Positions 43,777-54,002 of a stretch of DNA of 64,000 bases are shown here, in pieces (the first letter of the stretch is position 1; each line of letters starts with the position of its first letter). Source of the DNA: Strigamia acuminata (Eukaryota; Arthropoda; Chilopoda; Geophilomorpha; Linotaeniidae). The stretch spans positions 40,060,581 through 40,124,580 of the forward strand of contig OX442314.1 of the NCBI GenBank assembly GCA_949358305.1, read 5' to 3'. Both the position numbers and the translations under genes were made by a program. Below the pieces are notes generated by a model that did not search any database, was not told the DNA's origin, and saw nothing but the letters and a program-made list of their open reading frames with translations.

Positions 43777-46700
43777 ATGGCGGCGTCGTTTCAGTTCGTT
43801 CCGCCGACGCCTTTTGATTTTAAATGCGCCGAGGGTTGGCCAAAGTGGATTCGGAGGTTCGAGCGGTATCGTGAGTCCTCGGAGTTGGATGTGGCGACTG
43901 AGTTGAGGCAGGTGACGACGTTAATTTATTGTTTGGGCGATGAAGCGGAGGACATTTTGGCCGCTTCAACCGTGACAGCGGCGGAGAAGAAGAAATACGC
44001 TAATGTGAAGAAAATATTCGAGGACTATTTTGTGGGTAAGCGGAATGTGATTTATGAACGTGCTAAATTTCACCGTAGGAAACAAGAGCCTGGAGAGACG
44101 GTGGACGCGTTCGTGACGGCGCTGCACGCGTTAATTGATACGTGCGCTTATGCCAGCTTGAAGGACGAGTTGGTGCGCGATCGGTTCGTCGTGGGATTGT
44201 TGGATGCGAAAATATCCGAGACATTGCAGCTGGACGGCAAATTGACATTGGAGACAGCGGTCGAGAAGGCGCGGATGAAGGAGGTGGTTAAGGGCCAGCA
44301 GAGCTTTATTCGTGCGGAAGAGCCGAATATATTGACGGTGGGAGAGATGAAGTTTGGCCGTCGGGAGCAGCAGGAGCGGAGGCCCGGTAACGCGCCGAGT
44401 GGCGGTCAGTCGAGTTCGGGAGTTCGGCCGCCGGGGCCTGGATGCCGCAATTGTGGGTTTCCAAGGCACGAGCGAGGCGAGTGTCCAGCGAGGGAGGCCA
44501 AATGTCGAAGATGCGGAGGAAAAGGCCATTATGCTCGCGTTTGTAGGAGTGCGCCGACGCATGAGATTCGCGAAGCCGAGGGAGGTCAGCTGGGAGAGCT
44601 GTTTCAGCAGGAGGCGCTGTTTTTGGGACGAGTTTCGGCCGGACCAGAGCGTGTTCCGGCCAGGCCAGAGCGTTCGCCGCCGTGGAGAGTAGGTGTACGA
44701 ATTAATAAACAGTTAATACGATTTAAGGTAGATTCAGGGGCGGACGTGACGGCGATTCCATCGACGAGTAGCTGGCGGCCGAGGCAGTTGGAACGACCGG
44801 GTCGAGGACTGTTTCATGCAGGAGCGGATCGCATGTCGGTGGTGGGCATGTTTTTGGAGGAGATACATTACGGAAAGTTGTCGGTGCAGGAATGGATTTA
44901 TGTGGTGGACGATTTGAGCGAGCCCCTGCTGAGTCGGGACGCTAGTGAGAGGTTGGGCCTGATACGGTTTACGGGGAGTATGTCGGAGGTGACGGAAGAA
45001 GACCGACGATATTTAACGGATTATCCGGAGATGTTCGACGGGATCGGGCGTATGAAGGGGGAATATGACATTGAGTTAGAACCTGATACGGTGCCATTTT
45101 CTATTTCAGTGCCGAGACGAGTTCCGATTCCATTGCTGCCTCGGGTGAAAAAACAGTTGGACATTATGCTTGAGCAGGGGATCATCAGCCGAGTGGAGGG
45201 ACCGACGGAGTGGTGCGCCGGAATGGTTACGGCCGAGAAGGGGAAGCCCGACAAGAACGGAGAAAGGGGGATTCGTATTTGTGTCGATTTGATACCTCTG
45301 AATAGGGGCGTGAGAAGGCTGAGGACGGTAATGCCCGACGTGGACACTACTTTGGCGTCGGTGGCGGGGTCAAAGTTTTTCACTAAATTGGACGCTTTTC
45401 ACGGATTTTGGCAGGTGATGTTGTCGGAGAGGAGTCGTTTGTTGACAACGTTTATTACGCCGTTCGGGCGGTTTTGTTTCAATCGCTTGCCGTTCGGTAT
45501 AACGTCGGCACCGGAATATTTTCAGCAACGGATGAACGAAATTTTGGAGGGATGTGAGGGGTGCGAATGTCAGATCGATGACATCTTGGTTCATGGCCGG
45601 ACTAGAATGGAACATGATAAGCGGTTGACGGTGGTCTTGAAGAAGTTGCGAGAGGCGGGGGTGAAGCTGAATCGAGAAAAGTGTGAATTTTGTAGGAGAG
45701 ACATTAGGTTCCTCGGAGTTTACATCAGCGAACACGGAGTGCGGCCGGACCCGGAGAAGGTGGCGGCGATCGTGGGAATGGGGCCGCCAACTTCGGTGTC
45801 GGGCGTGCGACGATTGATGGGATTGGTGAATCATTTAGGCAAGTTCGTGCCCCAGCTGTCGCAGAAGATTCACCCAATTTCGGAGTTGTTGAGGGACGAG
45901 CGAAAGGTGATGTGGAGTTGGGGTCAGCCGCAGCAGGACGCGTTCGAGTGCATAAAGGCGGCGTTGTCGAGGGACGTGGAGCTAGCCCATTACGACTTAG
46001 GAGCAGGGGTGGTGGTGTCGGCGGATGCGTCGTCGTTCGGGCTCGGGGCGGCATTGCTGCAGCGGGCGGAGGGCGGCGATTTGCGGCCGATCGCCTATGC
46101 CTCTTCAATGATGTCAGAGACAGAGCAACGGTATGCTCAAATCGAAAAAGAGGCTTTGGCGGTTACTTGGGCCTGCGAAAAGTTTTCGAAATATTTAATA
46201 GGCCGTGATTTTCACATCCACACAGACCACAAGCCGTTGGTGCCTCTATTAGGAAATAAGAGCTTGGACGCAATGCCGGTGAGAATTCAGCGGTTCCGTA
46301 TGAGGTTGATGTGGTTTAGATACACCATTTCGCACGTGCCGGGGCGACAGCTGATAATTGCGGACACGTTGTCGCGTGCGCCGGTGGAGAAGCCAACGGG
46401 GATGGGAGAGCTTGTACGGGAAGCAGAGTTCCAGGTGGATAGCGTAGCGAGTGGGTTTCCGGCGTCGAGCGCAAGGTTGGATCAGATCCGGAAGCGAACC
46501 GCCGAGGATGAAGAGGGTAGACTTTTGATGGGATACATCAAGGAAGGCTGGCCAGAGAAGCATCATTTGCCCCTGTCGATGGGAGTATTTTGGAAGGATC
46601 GGGGTTATCTGACAGCGTGGAGGGGGTTGATCCTGAAGAATGACCGTATTTTCGTGCCGGCCGGCTTAAGAAGGGAGATTTTGGCTAAATTGCATGAAGG

Positions 46701-47814
46701 CCATCAGGGGATTGGTCACTGCAGGGCAAGGGCCCGGCAGTCAGTGTGGTGGCCTGGCCTGAGCCAGCAGTTGGCACAGTTGGTCGGCGACTGTAGGACG
46801 TGTCAGCAGTTTCGGGTGCCGCTGCGGGAGCCGATGATCGCGACGGCGACGCCTTTGCTGCCTTGGCAGAAGGTGGGAACTGATATTTTTTTTTGGCGGG
46901 GCGGTAGTTACCTGCTTGTTGTCGACTACTACTCGCATTTCGTGGAATTAGAACGCTTGGATCGCATTACATCGGCGGCAGTGATCAGTAGGATGGAGTC
47001 GATTTTCGCGCGGCACGGGTATCCCGAGGAAATGGTGAGCGACTCGGGGACGCAATTTATGGCGGCCGAATTCGTGCGGTACGCGACCGAGAACGACTTC
47101 CGCCTTGTTACGAGTAGTCCGCATTACCACCAAAGTAACGGGGAAGCCGAAAGATTCGTTGCCACGGTCAAGCAGATGTTGGCCAAGAACGAGAATCCAT
47201 ATAAGGCATTGCTCCAATATCGAAATACACCGGGACCAAGTGGGTATAGTCCGGCACAGTTGCTAATGTCGCGGCGCTTGAGGACGGGCATTCCGGTGCT
47301 CCAGACAGCGCTGCAGCCAAGGATTCCGAATCATCGCGAGTTCCGAAAGAAACAAGAGGAGGCGAAGAGTCAACAGTGCGCGGATTACAACAGGCGGCAC
47401 CGAGTGGTCCAGCGGCGCGAGTTGGTCGATGGCGAGGAAGTTTGGATTACGAACGAGAAGGTGTCGGGAGCAGTGGTGGGACCTGCCGGGACTCCGAGGT
47501 CGTACTTTGTAGAGACACCGCGGGGGACCATTCGGCGCAATAGTAACCAGTTGGTGCCAAGGATGACGGAGGGACCCGGGATAGAGGCGGCAGAGCGGTC
47601 AGCGGCATCGGACACCACCAGAGTCGAGGCGAATGAACGAGAGACGGAGGATGGCGAGGCGAATGAGGGACCGGGGGAGCCGATAGTGGCCGCGAATCCG
47701 GCTGTGGCGGAGAATGGAGGAAGGACCGTGTATACGACGAGGTCAGGGCGACGTGTTATACCGCCAGAGCGCTTGATAGAGACGATGAATGAATTGAACT
47801 TTAATGGAGTCTGA
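43777..47814 (+). CDS. Gypsy B gag-pol polyprotein, intact (1345 aa)
   Basis: One open frame from the ATG at 43777 to 47814 with Gag and Pol fused and no frameshift. Landmarks: two CCHC knuckles (about residues 223-255), protease DSGAD (about 317), RT with IDD in CQIDDILVHG (about 598), RNase H DASSFGLG (about 748), integrase zinc-binding region (about 971-1010) and catalytic D, D, E (about 1033, 1089, 1123). All expected catalytic residues are visible. The open frame continues 5' as GTG with no better start. Belongs to the single-ORF, K02A2.6-like gypsy type common in invertebrates. Flanked by LTRs 2 and 3 with primer site and polypurine tract, so this unit may be functional. Confidence 0.92.
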   Translation: MAASFQFVPPTPFDFKCAEGWPKWIRRFERYRESSELDVATELRQVTTLIYCLGDEAEDILAASTVTAAEKKKYANVKKIFEDYFVGKRNVIYERAKFHRRKQEPGETVDAFVTALHALIDTCAYASLKDELVRDRFVVGLLDAKISETLQLDGKLTLETAVEKARMKEVVKGQQSFIRAEEPNILTVGEMKFGRREQQERRPGNAPSGGQSSSGVRPPGPGCRNCGFPRHERGECPAREAKCRRCGGKGHYARVCRSAPTHEIREAEGGQLGELFQQEALFLGRVSAGPERVPARPERSPPWRVGVRINKQLIRFKVDSGADVTAIPSTSSWRPRQLERPGRGLFHAGADRMSVVGMFLEEIHYGKLSVQEWIYVVDDLSEPLLSRDASERLGLIRFTGSMSEVTEEDRRYLTDYPEMFDGIGRMKGEYDIELEPDTVPFSISVPRRVPIPLLPRVKKQLDIMLEQGIISRVEGPTEWCAGMVTAEKGKPDKNGERGIRICVDLIPLNRGVRRLRTVMPDVDTTLASVAGSKFFTKLDAFHGFWQVMLSERSRLLTTFITPFGRFCFNRLPFGITSAPEYFQQRMNEILEGCEGCECQIDDILVHGRTRMEHDKRLTVVLKKLREAGVKLNREKCEFCRRDIRFLGVYISEHGVRPDPEKVAAIVGMGPPTSVSGVRRLMGLVNHLGKFVPQLSQKIHPISELLRDERKVMWSWGQPQQDAFECIKAALSRDVELAHYDLGAGVVVSADASSFGLGAALLQRAEGGDLRPIAYASSMMSETEQRYAQIEKEALAVTWACEKFSKYLIGRDFHIHTDHKPLVPLLGNKSLDAMPVRIQRFRMRLMWFRYTISHVPGRQLIIADTLSRAPVEKPTGMGELVREAEFQVDSVASGFPASSARLDQIRKRTAEDEEGRLLMGYIKEGWPEKHHLPLSMGVFWKDRGYLTAWRGLILKNDRIFVPAGLRREILAKLHEGHQGIGHCRARARQSVWWPGLSQQLAQLVGDCRTCQQFRVPLREPMIATATPLLPWQKVGTDIFFWRGGSYLLVVDYYSHFVELERLDRITSAAVISRMESIFARHGYPEEMVSDSGTQFMAAEFVRYATENDFRLVTSSPHYHQSNGEAERFVATVKQMLAKNENPYKALLQYRNTPGPSGYSPAQLLMSRRLRTGIPVLQTALQPRIPNHREFRKKQEEAKSQQCADYNRRHRVVQRRELVDGEEVWITNEKVSGAVVGPAGTPRSYFVETPRGTIRRNSNQLVPRMTEGPGIEAAERSAASDTTRVEANERETEDGEANEGPGEPIVAANPAVAENGGRTVYTTRSGRRVIPPERLIETMNELNFNGV

Positions 47815-47909
47815 TTTTAGTGGTTTTATTTTGTGTTTTATTTTTATTGTATTTTGATGTTGAATTGTATTTTATATCCTTTGTCGGATCGCGTTCCCCC
47901 AGGGGAAGA

Positions 47910-48029
47910 TGTGGTGTTCGCCACTAGAGGGCGATGGGGGCGCGGTCACATGTGCATTGTGGTGGGAGTGGCACTTTTTCATTAAAGCTCAACACGGCAC
48001 GTATCGCTCTCTTATTACGACACACGACA
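47910..48029 (+). repeat. Gypsy B LTR 3 (120 bp)
   Basis: Terminal LTR of the array; followed directly by copia A sequence beginning GAGG. Confidence 0.9.
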
Positions 48030-50246
48030 GAGGTCCACAGGAACCGTGGACAGGACCAGATTTGGACCAAACGCATCAAGCGTCGCAAATTTATGAACCA
48101 TTGCGCATTTCACAACCGCAAGTGAGATTTGACGACGAGTTGGAATATACCGATTGGCCCAAATTTCCGGATTCGGAAGATGAATGCGATACAGACTATG
48201 ACTCTGACGATTCAGCTCCGCCAGGCGCTCAAGCCCGGACACCACCAGGGTCTCCAATTAGGATTCCAACACCTGTCCTATCTCCAATAATTTCTCCAGT
48301 GATATCTCGAGCGCCAAGCCCACTTATCACACCAGGTAATACACCAACTCACACACCGCCAGGAACACCACCGGGTTCACCACCACGTTTTGTGAACGCT
48401 CGTCGAGGTTCTCGTGGCAATGCGCCACAAGCCCATCCAGCAGCGCACCATGGTCCACCTCCAACTGGAGCTGCAACTGCTTGTAAGTGGCGTTATGTTG
48501 GAGGCGATTCAGTGTGTAGACACTGGAAAAGAGAGGAACATTTGCGCAAAGTGCAGGAACCTGGCAAATTGAAAACAGATGTTTATTATTTCCCAGAAGC
48601 AGGACTCCGACTACGTTCTAGAGGTGAAGTTGAGGAATTCTGTCACATGAACAATATTCCTTATGATTCTGAACTATTCTATTTTGGCAATATGGAATAT
48701 GAATTGGAGGATCTTCCGCAACCACTTCCCAGAGTGCACCTTTGTCGTCGTGATCCCACTAGTTACGCAGAGGCTGTAAGATTTCCGGATTCGACCAAAT
48801 GGCAGGAAGCCATTAATGAAGAGTTAGACACTTTTGCAAAAAGAGGCGTTTATGAAGAGGTCCCAAAACCGGAAAATACAACCATATTAGGGTGCAAGTG
48901 GCTCTTCAAACTGAAGGAAGATGCGCAGGGTAAACCAGCAAGATATCGCGCTAGATTAGTGGCACAGGGCTTTCGTCAAACGTTAGGAGTGGACTACGAT
49001 GAAGTCTTTAGCCCTGTTGTCAATTTTGTTCTCATACGCCTATTCTTCTGCCTGCTAGTAGTGCTTAAAGGGTGGAAGGACGCACACTTAGATGTGAAGT
49101 GCGCATACCTATACGGTCGATTCCAGCTGGCGCAACATGTTCAAATCCAAATCATGTATGGCTTTTGATAAAGTCTCTCTATGGTCTCCACCAGTCCGGG
49201 CGCCAATGGTTTGAAAAACTGGATCAAACATTGCGCGATTTAGGATTTCGCAGATTACCAGGATGCAATTGTGTGTACATATACGGAACTTCCGCCGTGA
49301 TGCTGATATACGTCGATGATATAGTTCTATTTTACGCGACGGATGGCATCCTGACGCAATTAATTGCTCTCATTAGCACCAAATTCGATGTCGTGAATTT
49401 AGGACCAATTACGAAACTTTTATTTGTAGAGTTCATTCGTACTCCCAAAGGAATCTTCATTATTCAACGCGCATACATACAAAAGATTCTCAAGAAATTT
49501 GAAATTGTCGCCGATAAACTCATCAAGGTCCCAGTAACACCAGGAACGACGCTCGTCAAAGAGTCGAAAGAGGACTTGCCAGAATTTCCTTATCGTTCGT
49601 TAATAGGCTCTCTTCTCTTCCTCGCATCGAGGACACGACCTGATATATTATTCTCAGTTATAATGTTATCACAGTTTAACAATTGCTATAACCACACGCA
49701 CATCAAGGCACTCATGCAGGTTGTGCGCTACGTAGGCAATACTTTGGATTACGCAATTGTTCCAATGGACAACTATGGGGATATACTGACGCGTCCTGGG
49801 CCACCGAAGTCAGCACTTCTTTGAGTTTCGGCGGGTATATAGCCTATATTGGAAACGTCCCCATCGGATGGAGTTGTCGTAAACAAACCAGCGTGGCATG
49901 CTCAACGATGGAGGCGAAGTTTGTCGCCCTCGTTGAGTGCGTCAGGGAGCTGTATTGGCTCGATTACGTCTACAGTTCCGTCCCGATGTTGAATAGATCT
50001 TCACCACCTTTAGTGTTCTCCGATGCGCTTTCTTCCATCCAATTCACATCAAATGACGTGGAGAACAGTAAAACAAAACATATCCGAGTGAAATTTCATT
50101 GGATTCGGGAATGGTACACAGCAGGTGCATTCCAATTGTGCAAAGTCCCCGGATCAATGAACGTGGCAGACATTTTTACCAAATGGTTGGGCTCATCTCA
50201 ACTGCGTCTCCTGATTTCCCGGATTTTCAATTTCAACCTATCGTGA
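48030..50246 (+). pseudogene. Copia A gag-pol, part 2: RT and RNase H, two frame breaks
   Basis: Resumes with an 86 bp repeat of the part 1 end, then a Pro/Thr/Ser-rich linker and RT (GFRQTLGVDYDEVFSPVV). A deletion of about 25 bases at about 49121 breaks the frame. The catalytic box YVDDIVLFY is intact. A second indel near 49775-49790 breaks the RNase H region just before the SFGGY motif, after which CSTMEAKF and the C-terminus read through to 50246. These breaks plus the gypsy B insertion make copia A non-autonomous. Confidence 0.9.
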
Positions 50247-50454
50247 CATTCTTAATTTAGTTTTACCCGAATTTTGAGGATCATCGAGTTCCAGTGGGAA
50301 TTTTCGGGCTTCCGTAGCGATTAATTTAACAGTACCCGGCTCGATGTTCCGAATTATTATTTCCATTATTATTATTCTATGTAAAGTTACATTTAAAGTT
50401 TTTCCCTTAACTTATTCTTTATTTTTGCGGCTATTTGCCATCGAAGGGGGAAAT

Positions 50455-50925
50455 TGTTGGTTATCGATGCCAAACAGTCCTCCGTACTTGTTTTGCGCAT
50501 TTCTTAATGTATTACTGCATTATGCAGCCTAGTGTATTTATTAGGATTTATTTCATTATTTAACATTGGGCATAATGCTGCCTCTATACTGTTTACATTT
50601 GTATTACTTATTATCAACACCAGATGGTGTGCATGTATGTTTTTCTCAATCACAATGGCCGCTTGCATGCCAGCAAGCACTCATGTATTTTCTCCACCTA
50701 AATGGACCAAATTATGTAAGCATTTTCGTTTTAATTAAACATTTAGTTTATTTTTACATTGTGTTTGTCACTTATGAGCATTTTAGAGTGCAGTGACTTT
50801 ATTTTCCACCATTTTCAAGCGCTGGAGGTGCGCGCACGTCATTGCGCTGATATTAGCCGTGTTTCGGCATTTAAACTCGCTTCCACACACAGTATTTCAT
50901 ACTGTGAGCGCACTCCTCTGCTACA
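50455..50925 (+). repeat. Copia A 3' LTR (471 bp)
   Basis: Same ends and length as the 5' LTR; preceded by a purine tract GAAGGGGGAAAT (about 50443-50454), the plus-strand primer. Confidence 0.95.
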
Positions 50926-53900
50926 GCTTTACCTTTACCAGTTGGTCGCGGAATAAGAGATTTTCTCTTATTTTTCTTTTCTGTTGGTGAAGATGCTGCA
51001 ATGAGAGGCACTTTTTTAAATTTAGATTTAAACAATTTTCGAAATTGCAAATTAACGTCTTTTGGTAATTCTTTAATGATGTTAAGTGCTGGCCACTCGT
51101 TGCAATCATCAAAATAGGCAAGGTAGCACGCCTCGTCGACCTCCGGGCTATCATCCTCGTCGTCGAATTCAGGTGGGTCGACAGGAGCTCGACTCAGGGC
51201 ATCTGCTACCTTATTTTTGCATCCTGAACAGTGCAAAAACGTGAATTTATAGTCACTTAACGATAGTACCCAGCGGGCTAATCGTCCGGTTGGTTCTCTC
51301 TGCTGAAATAACCATTTAAGAGACTGATGGTCGCTCTCGAGGTAGAATGGCATCATCTCGAGGTATGCGCGAAAACGTTTGACACCCCAAACCGCAGCTA
51401 GACATTCGATCTCGGTTACTTTGTAGTTCTTTTCAGCGCTGTTTAATGCGCGAGAGGCAAATGCGATTGGAATTCTTACACCTTCATCGTTAAGTTGCAT
51501 TAAAGCAGCACCTAATCCAGAATAACTAGCATCGGTTTGTAATATAAATGGTTTTTTCCAACTGGGAAAACGTCTTTTTAAAGTAGGGATAGCAATTTGG
51601 TCCTTCAGATACTCAAACGCTTGTTGTTGTGCGTCTGTCCAATTCCAAATTGCATCTTTTTTAAGCAGTGGTCGGAAAACTTCACTAATTTTGGAAAAAT
51701 TTGCAATGAATGATTGGTAATAACCTACCATGCCTTTAAATCGTTGTAATTCGCGCAAGTTGGTTGGCGCGGGATAATTTTGAATAGCAACCACTTTCTT
51801 CGGATTTGGTGTAATCTGGCCGGATTCCACGATGTGACCCAAAACTTCGAGTCTTTTTTGACAAAGCTCGGTCTTGTTGGCATTCATGGTGAAACCAGCA
51901 TTGAACAATTCCTCTAGAACGAGGCGCAAATGTTGCACGTGTTCCTCAAAAGTTCGGCTAAAAATAATCACTTCATCAATATACACAAATACAAATTTGT
52001 AAAGATACTTTGCAAGAGTCTTATTCATCGCTCGTTGGAGTGTAGCGGGTCCGTTGATAGGTCCGAAAGGCATGCGCACATATTCGAACAAACCTCGATG
52101 TGTTATAAAAGCTAAATACCGTTCGTCACCTTTGCGCACGCCGATCTAATGGAAGGCTTCGCGTCCGTCGATTATCGAAAACCAATGCGCACCTCCCAAA
52201 TATGCGAAGATGTTATCAATGTCCGGAAGAGGATATACATCCGGAATTGTTTGCGCATTGATGGGGCGAAAATCCATAGCAGTTCTCCATTCGCCTGTTT
52301 TCTTTGGTACGACGACCGGAGCAACGGCGCAATCACTTTGGGATCGCCGAATAATACCTTGTTGTAATTTCTTGTCGATATATTTGTCAATTATAGCCTT
52401 TTTCGCTGGGTTTACCGGGCGTACTGGAACATGAATTGGACGGAAGTCCGGTTTCAGGTTTACCTCGTATTCGGTGTTGTTACATAAACCGATTTCTTCA
52501 CGAAATATTTGCGAAATGGGCTGCAATGTCTTAATTAACAATTTTATCTGTGACACTGTTAATTTGTTCCACAACTGGTGGTATATCCAATCCAAATCGG
52601 TCGGATCTCCACTGGGTTGGTACTGAAGAAAATTAATGTCATTAATGTTCATTTTAGAGTTATTCTCACCATTGTTTGGTTGCGCAGTTGAAGTGATGTT
52701 AATTTTCAACTCCTTCTTGGCATTGATGTCCTTAGCACGTTGCGCAACGAGTTGTTTGGCAATTGGGCGAATAACATTGATTTTTCGTCGTAAACGTCGT
52801 AATCGTCGGAACTGACTCAAAGTTAATTTTCGTGAAATTGTCTTTTTTAACTTGGAGGGGATTTTAGAAGTTTCTTTCCTCTTTGGTGACCAAATATTCG
52901 ACCATTTGCGTTGCGCACGATGTCGAATTTGTTTAACTCGGTACTGGGCATCGTCATGTGGATATTCGAATACTTCTTGTTGTAAAGGTCGGTGCGCGAG
53001 GAGGAGGCAATTAATTTCACTCACCGGATCCGGTTTCTTTAGTATTTTCGTCGGAACGATCTCACTAATGGCCGCCGGTGGGTTGGATGAATCCTGCGTT
53101 TCCTCCGGCGCAAATGGCAAAACCAGAATTGATTCTGACTTTTTTGCTTCTTCATAAGTCATGAACTTGCGGATCTCACTTGAGCCCACCATGCTCCACT
53201 GCTGTCTCGCATGGTCGATGTCGATTCTGGCCGCTGTGCAGAAATCGCGTCCGAGGAGCATATCCATCTTAGCATCGGGTAAAACCATGCAAATGAATTT
53301 TATTATGCCTATCGGGGCGCGCAAAGCGAGCTGCATCGACTTGGTGGAAGTTACTATGTCACCAGATGCAACCTGCACTTGCTCGTGGAGATTCACAAAG
53401 TCCAAACCCATTTTTTCGTGTAGTTGTTGGAACACGTCCTCACTCATTACACAAGTTTGTGCGCCTGAGTCCAGAAGCGCTGTACAAGCTACATTAGCCC
53501 AGGAAATCTTTACGCAAGGTGCTTCCTTGCACAAACGATCCCCGCGCGTTATCTCAATGATGGGTTCTTGAGTGTCTTTAAGTTCCTCTGGCGTTAACAT
53601 TACGAAAGATACCTTCATAGGAGAGATCACTTCCTTCGGAGCCTCAATCGTTGTTGCACTAAAAGTAGACTTAATTATTGGTAAAGTTTTAGTAATTCTA
53701 CTCACTATTGTCACTTTCGGGTTTTTCTTCAAAATTGCAGGTTGCAAATCTGTCAATTTCAGCAATTTGTCCTTTACAGCTTCAGAAACGGCAGTCTGCA
53801 AACCTGACGCCTTTGTAGCTGATGTGATGATGGAAGATGATGAAGAAATAACACTACTTACAGGTTTATACTCTGAAAGAGTAATAACAGTAGGAGTTGT

Positions 53901-54002
53901 TGTTGAATCAACCTGTAAAGGATTGTCCTCTTTCAAGTTAATTAAAGGTGAAGCGCGTCGTTTGGATTTCAGACATTTTGCGCGAAAGGCCGGTTGACTC
54001 AT
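50926..54002 (-). pseudogene. Gypsy E Pol, part 1: protease, RT, RNase H (TAG stop; YIDE active site)
   Basis: The frame opens at the ATG at 54002, overlapping the Gag stop by ATGA. Protease shows DSGAQT. The RT starts well (PKKTGEWRTAMDFRPIN) but is cut by an in-frame TAG at 52146-52148; the same frame continues to the copia A insertion at 50926. The RT catalytic box, normally YxDD, reads YIDE (FVYIDEVIIFS), so the second metal-binding aspartate is glutamate. RNase H (TDASYSGLGAAL) is present. The frame enters the copia A target duplication as Lys-Ala and resumes in register at 18497. Two defects, a stop and an active-site change, argue this copy cannot make active RT. Confidence 0.9.

Larger units (their letters stand above)
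24068..48029 (+). mobile_element. Ty3/gypsy element B, tandem array with three shared LTRs, inside copia A
   Basis: Order: 3' internal part, LTR (25574-25693), internal region split by copia C, LTR (43505-43624), complete internal region, LTR (47910-48029). Adjacent units share LTRs, as expected from unequal recombination between LTRs or from misassembly of a repeat. Copies differ by only a few bases over kilobases. The right edge is a clean LTR end; the left edge is a truncated internal sequence without an LTR. Confidence 0.9.
18498..50925 (+). mobile_element. Ty1/copia element A, TSD GCTTT, inside gypsy E
   Basis: Paired 471 bp LTRs (18498-18968 and 50455-50925), flanked by GCTTT (18493-18497 and 50926-50930). 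Inside are an initiator-tRNA primer site, a leader of about 0.9 kb containing a structured block and a MITE, then Gag-PR-IN-RT-RH in copia order. The gypsy B array interrupts it between integrase and RT. Two LTR differences were seen by eye. It is related to copia C in protein, but the LTRs have diverged except at both ends. Confidence 0.95.

Noticed and set aside
41507-46208. Repeated Arg/Gly/Pro-rich ORFs in other frames of gypsy B
   Set aside because: They recur only because gypsy B recurs, and are out of frame with the catalytic motifs.
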